A stretch of 8,671 bases of DNA from an uncultured Clostridium sp. (GTDB lineage: Bacteria; Bacillota; Clostridia; Lachnospirales; Lachnospiraceae), in contig CATWBR010000174.1 in assembly GCA_958349075.1 (NCBI GenBank), forward strand, positions 1 to 8,671, read 5' to 3'. The translations under genes and the position numbers were made by a program. Below the pieces are notes generated by a model that searched no databases, had not been told where the DNA came from, and was given only the letters and a program-made list of their open reading frames with translations. Below, piece after piece: positions 4,715 through 8,671 of the stretch (position 1 is the first letter of the stretch; each line of letters starts with the position of its first letter).

Positions 4715-7700
4715 ATGGACAGGGATGAAATATCCGGAATTTCCAGAGAATTTGAAGAAGTGCTGGGGCAGGTGTCGGCGGGCAGGCAGACTGCGCGGGA
4801 GAAGACGGAACAGCCCGCTGTGGGCGGGGCTCAGTCCGGGCTGCCCGCTGAAAAGATTGAGGAATCGCTGCAGGCCGAACAGCAGCTATGCGCTGCCGGG
4901 CAGGATACGTGGGAAGAGAAGAGCAGAAACGATAGTATAAGGGACGAAAAAATATACGATGGAAAAATAAATGATGAAAAAATAAACGATGAAAAAATAA
5001 GCGATGAAAAAATAAGCGATGAGAATATAAAAGATGAGGATATAAGGGATGAGAAAATAAGGAATGAAAAAATAACGGAACAGGACTGGAATGAACAGAC
5101 CAGGGATGAACAGAACCGAAAGGGACGGAAGCCGCAGGAACCGTCTTTGCAGAGTTCTGCGAAAAAACAGGATACAGGACGTACCGGCGCGGGCAGGGTA
5201 AAGGCCTGGAAACAGCCGCGTGAAATGTCGGAGGCGGAACCTCTCTATATGGAAGAAACGGCCACCCGGGAGGAGATGGGAATACCGGAAGAACCTGGAT
5301 ACGGGGAGAAACAGGAAGACATGCCAAAAGAGAATTTAAAAGAAGATCCGGACAGGAGAATGGAAGAGGAGCCGGAAGAACTTCCGGATGAGGATCCGTC
5401 CCCGGAGAGTTACCTGTTTGAGGATGATATACAGGACGGTTATCCGGATGAGGATCAGGAGGATTTTTCCGATGAATATTCAGACGGCCGGGATGAGGAG
5501 GAAGAGGAGTTCCGTCCTGCCGCTTCCGGCGGGATCCTGCATCCTTCGGACGGACTGATAGCGGCATTTTTTATACCGGTCATTGTTCTTGTTGTCATCT
5601 TTGCCCAGAGAGGAATATTCCCGTTCGGTCAGGAGAGCTTTCTGCGGACGGATATGTATCATCAGTACGCCCCATTCTTCTCGGAGTTCCATCATAAACT
5701 GAGAAGCGGCGGCAGCCTGCTGTACAGTTGGGATATCGGCATGGGTGTCAATTTTGCGGCCCTCTATGCCTACTATCTGGCAAGCCCCCTCAACTGGCTT
5801 GTAATTCTTTGTCCAAAAGAATATATTATTGAATTTATGACGTACATGATTGTGTTTAAGACCGGCTTATGCGGCCTCAGTTTTTCCTATTATCTGAAAA
5901 AGCACAATCGGACTTCGGATTTCGGCGTGGGATTTTTCGGGATTTTCTATGCGCTTTCGGGGTATATGGCGGCCTATAGCTGGAATATTATGTGGCTGGA
6001 CTGTATTCTTCTGTTCCCGCTGATTATGCTGGGACTGGAACGGCTGGTGAAGGAGAAGAAGGGGATGCTTTACTGCGTGACCCTGGGCCTTTCCATTCTG
6101 TCCAACTACTATATCTCCATTATGATCTGCCTGTTTATGGTAATCTACTTTATCTGCCTTTTGATTCTGGAGGGAAAGAGAAGGGTAAAAGATTTCTTTA
6201 TCAGTCTCGTCCAGTTTGGCGGTTATTCGCTGATAGCCGGGGCGCTGGCGGCGTTTGTGCTGCTGCCGGAGATAGCGGCCCTTCAGACCACGGCCTCCGG
6301 GGATTTTAACTTTCCGAAGACATATGAGATGTATTTCTCCATCATTGATATGCTGGCGCGCCATATCGGGAATGTACAGACAGAGATCGGGCTGGATCAC
6401 TGGCCCAATATCTACTGCGGTGTCGCCGTCTTTCTGTTCTTCCTTTTATACCTTGCGTGCAGAAAGATTCCGGTGAAGGAAAAGGCGGTATACTGCGGGC
6501 TTCTGCTCCTGTTTTTTGCCAGCTTTTCCATCAATGCGCTGAACTTTATCTGGCATGGCTTCCACTATCCGAACAGCCTGCCGTGCCGTCAGTCCTTTAT
6601 TTATATTTTCCTGATACTTTCCATGTGCTACAGGGCTTATATGTATCTGGACGAGACGCCGAAGAAACATGTTGCCATCGCCTTCTGGGGCTCGGTCTGC
6701 TACGTGCTGCTGGCACAGAAGTTTGTAAAGGATGAGGCTTACCATTTTATCGTATTTTATGTTGCAATCCTGTTTTTGGCGGTCTATGCCGGGCTGATTT
6801 ACTTTTATAAGAATCCCCGCCGCTCACGGACCACAGCGGCGCTGCTTACGCTGGCCGTAGTGGCCGTGGAGTCGGCGGTCAACACAACGGTGACCAGCAT
6901 TACGACAACGAGCCGTTCGGCCTATAAGTCGGATAATGAGGGCGTCATTGAACTGACGAAAGATTTGAAGACGGGGAATGGATTTTACCGTGTGGACAAG
7001 GTGGATGGAAAGACGAAGAATGACGGGGCCTGGATGAATTATCCGTCCGTTTCGCTGTTTTCCTCCGTGGCCAGCGCCGATATGACCTCCTTCTTTAAGA
7101 ATGTCGGCTGCGAGGGTTCGACCAATGCATACAGCATTGTCGGAAGCACCCCGCTGATCGACTCCCTGTTTTCGGTCAGATATGCGCTCTACAACAGCAG
7201 GCAGTTAAACCCCAGAATCCAGCTTAAGGATTTTTCAGGAGAGACTTTTCTCTATGAAAATCCGTATACGCTGCCACTGGGCTTTATGATGCCCGATATT
7301 ATGGAGACGGGATGGAAACTGGATCTCCCGAATCCGATCGACGTCCAGAACGACCTCTGTGACGCCCTGGATACGCCTCCCGTATTTGAAACGGTGATGG
7401 GAGAGAACGACGGCGGCACATTCAGTTTCACGCCCGAAAAGGACGGGGAATACTATATTTATGTTATGAACCATCAGGTGAAGTCCGTAAAGATGGCGGC
7501 CAGGGAGGACATCAAGACCTTTGACAGCCTGAACCGGGGATATCTGGTGGAGGTTGGCTACTGTAAAGCGGGAGAGACCGTGACGCTTGAGAATAAGGAT
7601 AATTCGGACGGTCTGAATGCGGAAGCATACCTGTTTAAGGAAGAGGGACTTAAAGCGGTCTATGAGCGCCTGAATGCGGGCCCGTTTATTCTCGGGGTAT

Positions 7701-8053
7701 GGGACGACGATTATCTGGAAGGGAATATAGATGCCGGGGACGGCGGAACCATGTTCTTGTCGATTCCCTACGATAAAGGATGGACGGCCCTGGTAGACGG
7801 AAACCCTGTGACAATAAAACAGATATACGGGACGTTTTCGGGACTTGAACTATCGGCCGGACGCCATACGGTAGTTCTTCAGTATATGCCGGAAGGGCTT
7901 AAGCTGGGAGCGGTTATCAGCGCTTCGGCTCTGCTGCTTCTGATTCTCCTGGCAGTGGGAGGATGGATGTTTAGGAAGAAACGCAGGAAACCGACGCCGT
8001 ATGACAGACTGGATGAAGAATGGCACGGGGAGTCATTTCCGAACCGCAGATGA
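4715..8053 (+). CDS. yfhO: YfhO-family GT-C-like membrane glycosyltransferase with long acidic, repeat-bearing N-terminus, 1112 aa
   Basis: This is a large membrane protein of the YfhO family. In Bacillus and Listeria these act with a CsbB-type glycosyltransferase and a flippase to glycosylate lipoteichoic acid outside the cell. Seen: residues 1-280 are hydrophilic, probably cytoplasmic and disordered, with ten I-x-D-E-K repeats (75-124) and a strongly acidic stretch before the membrane. TM1 is at about 281-299. A loop with D313 in TDMYHQY follows, placed where GT-C enzymes keep their catalytic acid, then WDIGMG (339-344). About a dozen more helices follow, including NIMWLD (424-429) and the ESAVN region (719-723). 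A large outer domain (about 725-1060) carries the family's IPYDKGW-x-VDG motif, then a last helix (1065-1086) and a Lys/Arg tail. Usual members are about 850 aa; the excess is all N-terminal. GGAGGA at 4705-4710 selects this ATG over the TTG at 4703. The catalytic role of D313 is inferred. Confidence 0.9.
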   Translation: MDRDEISGISREFEEVLGQVSAGRQTAREKTEQPAVGGAQSGLPAEKIEESLQAEQQLCAAGQDTWEEKSRNDSIRDEKIYDGKINDEKINDEKISDEKISDENIKDEDIRDEKIRNEKITEQDWNEQTRDEQNRKGRKPQEPSLQSSAKKQDTGRTGAGRVKAWKQPREMSEAEPLYMEETATREEMGIPEEPGYGEKQEDMPKENLKEDPDRRMEEEPEELPDEDPSPESYLFEDDIQDGYPDEDQEDFSDEYSDGRDEEEEEFRPAASGGILHPSDGLIAAFFIPVIVLVVIFAQRGIFPFGQESFLRTDMYHQYAPFFSEFHHKLRSGGSLLYSWDIGMGVNFAALYAYYLASPLNWLVILCPKEYIIEFMTYMIVFKTGLCGLSFSYYLKKHNRTSDFGVGFFGIFYALSGYMAAYSWNIMWLDCILLFPLIMLGLERLVKEKKGMLYCVTLGLSILSNYYISIMICLFMVIYFICLLILEGKRRVKDFFISLVQFGGYSLIAGALAAFVLLPEIAALQTTASGDFNFPKTYEMYFSIIDMLARHIGNVQTEIGLDHWPNIYCGVAVFLFFLLYLACRKIPVKEKAVYCGLLLLFFASFSINALNFIWHGFHYPNSLPCRQSFIYIFLILSMCYRAYMYLDETPKKHVAIAFWGSVCYVLLAQKFVKDEAYHFIVFYVAILFLAVYAGLIYFYKNPRRSRTTAALLTLAVVAVESAVNTTVTSITTTSRSAYKSDNEGVIELTKDLKTGNGFYRVDKVDGKTKNDGAWMNYPSVSLFSSVASADMTSFFKNVGCEGSTNAYSIVGSTPLIDSLFSVRYALYNSRQLNPRIQLKDFSGETFLYENPYTLPLGFMMPDIMETGWKLDLPNPIDVQNDLCDALDTPPVFETVMGENDGGTFSFTPEKDGEYYIYVMNHQVKSVKMAAREDIKTFDSLNRGYLVEVGYCKAGETVTLENKDNSDGLNAEAYLFKEEGLKAVYERLNAGPFILGVWDDDYLEGNIDAGDGGTMFLSIPYDKGWTALVDGNPVTIKQIYGTFSGLELSAGRHTVVLQYMPEGLKLGAVISASALLLLILLAVGGWMFRKKRRKPTPYDRLDEEWHGESFPNRR
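4937..5086 (+). repeat. Ten-copy 15-bp in-frame tandem repeat in yfhO
   Basis: The unit is close to GATGAAAAAATAARC and encodes I-x-D-E-K. In order the copies read IRDEK, IYDGK, INDEK, INDEK, ISDEK, ISDEN, IKDED, IRDEK, IRNEK, ITEQD. The central copies (about 4968-5027) are nearly identical at DNA level, while the outer ones have diverged. Every copy uses the codon ATA for Ile, and Lys is always AAA. The block is AT-rich between GC-rich flanks. This is the signature of expansion by replication slippage or unequal exchange. Unit length divisible by three means whole-unit copy changes keep the frame. Confidence 0.92.
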
Positions 8054-8097
8054 AAAAGAAAATAAAAGAGTATAACTTAGAGAAGAGAGGCAGACAG

Positions 8098-8622
8098 ATG
8101 AAAAAGTTAGAAGACTATGTGAGAAGTATTCCGGACTTTCCGGAGCCGGGTATTATTTTCAGGGATATTACGACGATTCTTCAGGATCCGGACGGGCTCC
8201 ATATGTCGGTAGACAGGATTCTTAAGGGTTTGGAAGGCGTTGACTTCGACGTGGTGGTGGGACCTGAGTCCAGAGGATTTATTTTCGGGGTTCCGGTTGC
8301 CTATGCGCTTCACAAGGGCTTTGTGCCCGTGAGAAAGAAGGGAAAACTGCCATGTAAGACGGTTTCCATGGAATATGATCTGGAATATGGCAGCGCCGTG
8401 ATTGAAATGCATGAGGACTCCATAAAACCGGGGCAGAAGGTAGTCATCGTGGACGACCTGATTGCCACGGGAGGGACGACGGAAGCGATCATCAAACTGA
8501 TCGAAAAGCTGGGCGGCGAGGTTGTAAAAATCTGTTTTGTAATGGAACTGGCAGGTTTACACGGCAGGGACCGTCTGGAGAATTATCCGGTGGACGCTCT
8601 GATTACGTATGAAGGGAAATAA
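8098..8622 (+). CDS. apt: Adenine phosphoribosyltransferase, 174 aa
   Basis: This cytoplasmic purine-salvage enzyme converts adenine and PRPP to AMP and pyrophosphate. Seen: the N-terminal signature YVRSIPDFPEPGIIFRDITT, the GPESRGFIFG segment (residues 55-64) that shapes the purine pocket, and the PRPP-binding motif VVIVDDLIATGGT (115-127) with both acidic residues D119 and D120. Length (about 170-175) and all motifs are standard, so it should be active. The ATG at 8098 has GAGAGG (8085-8090) 7 nt upstream and gives the family-normal N-terminus. An ATG at 8050, overlapping the yfhO stop as ATGA, would add 16 Lys-rich residues but lacks a ribosome binding site. The gap to yfhO is 44 nt with no terminator, so it is probably co-transcribed. 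In many Clostridia apt is followed by a RelA/SpoT-type gene, which would lie beyond the window edge. Confidence 0.97.
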   Translation: MKKLEDYVRSIPDFPEPGIIFRDITTILQDPDGLHMSVDRILKGLEGVDFDVVVGPESRGFIFGVPVAYALHKGFVPVRKKGKLPCKTVSMEYDLEYGSAVIEMHEDSIKPGQKVVIVDDLIATGGTTEAIIKLIEKLGGEVVKICFVMELAGLHGRDRLENYPVDALITYEGK

Positions 8623-8671
8623 GGATTTAATTGAGGAATGAGAACGCCGCCGGGACGGCCGGAGGGCGGAA
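8623..8671 (+). other. Downstream edge with truncated GC-rich inverted repeat
   Basis: CCGCC (8647-8651) can pair with GGCGG (8665-8669), so the window may end inside a hairpin after apt; whether a T tract follows cannot be seen. An ATG at 8638 opens a short frame (M-R-T-P-P) running off the edge, but the GAGG before it is only one or two bases away. I do not call a gene. Confidence 0.25.

Noticed and set aside
4974..5075. Four copies of the mini-frame ATG-AAA-AAA-TAA in the shifted frame of the yfhO repeat
   Set aside because: They follow automatically from the 15-bp unit and lack ribosome binding sites. They are relevant only as stops in the shifted frame.
4937..5086. Possible CRISPR array
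   Set aside because: The units are contiguous 15-bp repeats with no spacers and are fully in frame within a gene.
4713..5567. 284-aa open frame on the minus strand opposite the yfhO N-terminus
   Set aside because: It is the antisense of the acidic repeat region, giving Pro/His/Phe-rich low-complexity text (FFHRLFFHRL). It has no ribosome binding site or family likeness, and the plus-strand gene is clearly real.
5867..6400. 177-aa open frame on the minus strand within yfhO
   Set aside because: It lies wholly opposite conserved membrane segments of yfhO, and its translation resembles no protein family. It is a composition shadow.
8071..8076. TATAAC as a separate -10 box for apt
   Set aside because: No acceptable -35 hexamer lies 16-18 bp upstream, so a separate apt promoter is not supported.

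Overview
The window reads as chromosomal DNA of an anaerobic Firmicute, most likely a Lachnospiraceae-type Clostridium. The reasons are strong AGGAGG-like ribosome binding sites, sigma-A-type promoters (several with an extended TGn -10), moderate GC content, a clostridial-style flavodoxin/ferredoxin fusion, a MepA-like MATE pump, a type Ic aspartate aminotransferase, and a YfhO-like gene followed by apt. The organism call is inferred from gene style, not from a marker gene. No tRNA, rRNA, CRISPR array, insertion sequence or phage gene is visible.

Layout: (1) 49-831 (+) is a two-domain electron-transfer protein, with a flavodoxin-like front and two 4Fe-4S motifs. Its extended -10 box lies at the left edge. 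(2) A 21-bp hairpin with A and T tracts on its two sides (885-932) separates it from a convergent MATE transporter (992-2356, -). (3) 2357-2610 is a divergent control region. It holds an outward promoter for the MATE gene with a palindrome just downstream, and a promoter plus foldable leader for the rightward aminotransferase (2611-3900), which ends at a clear terminator (3932-3974). (4) 3975-4263 has no gene. It carries inverted repeats, a promoter whose -35 box is half of a perfect 6-2-6 palindrome, and a foldable leader. (5) From that promoter runs a probable operon: a GtrA-family membrane protein (4264-4698), a very large YfhO-family membrane protein (4715-8053) and adenine phosphoribosyltransferase apt (8098-8622), with gaps of 16 and 44 nt.

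Function: GtrA and YfhO proteins are known partners in envelope-polymer glycosylation. A cytoplasmic glycosyltransferase loads a sugar on undecaprenyl phosphate, a GtrA/GtcA protein is thought to flip it, and a multi-membrane GT-C-like protein such as YfhO attaches it outside. The first enzyme is not in this window. Apt is purine salvage and appears to ride on the same transcript.

The most unusual item is the YfhO N-terminus. About 280 hydrophilic, mostly acidic residues precede the first membrane segment. They contain ten tandem five-residue repeats (I-x-D-E-K), encoded by a 15-bp AT-rich DNA repeat with five A6 runs. Most of the rest is ordinary accessory or housekeeping content; I see no convincing wholly new multi-gene system.
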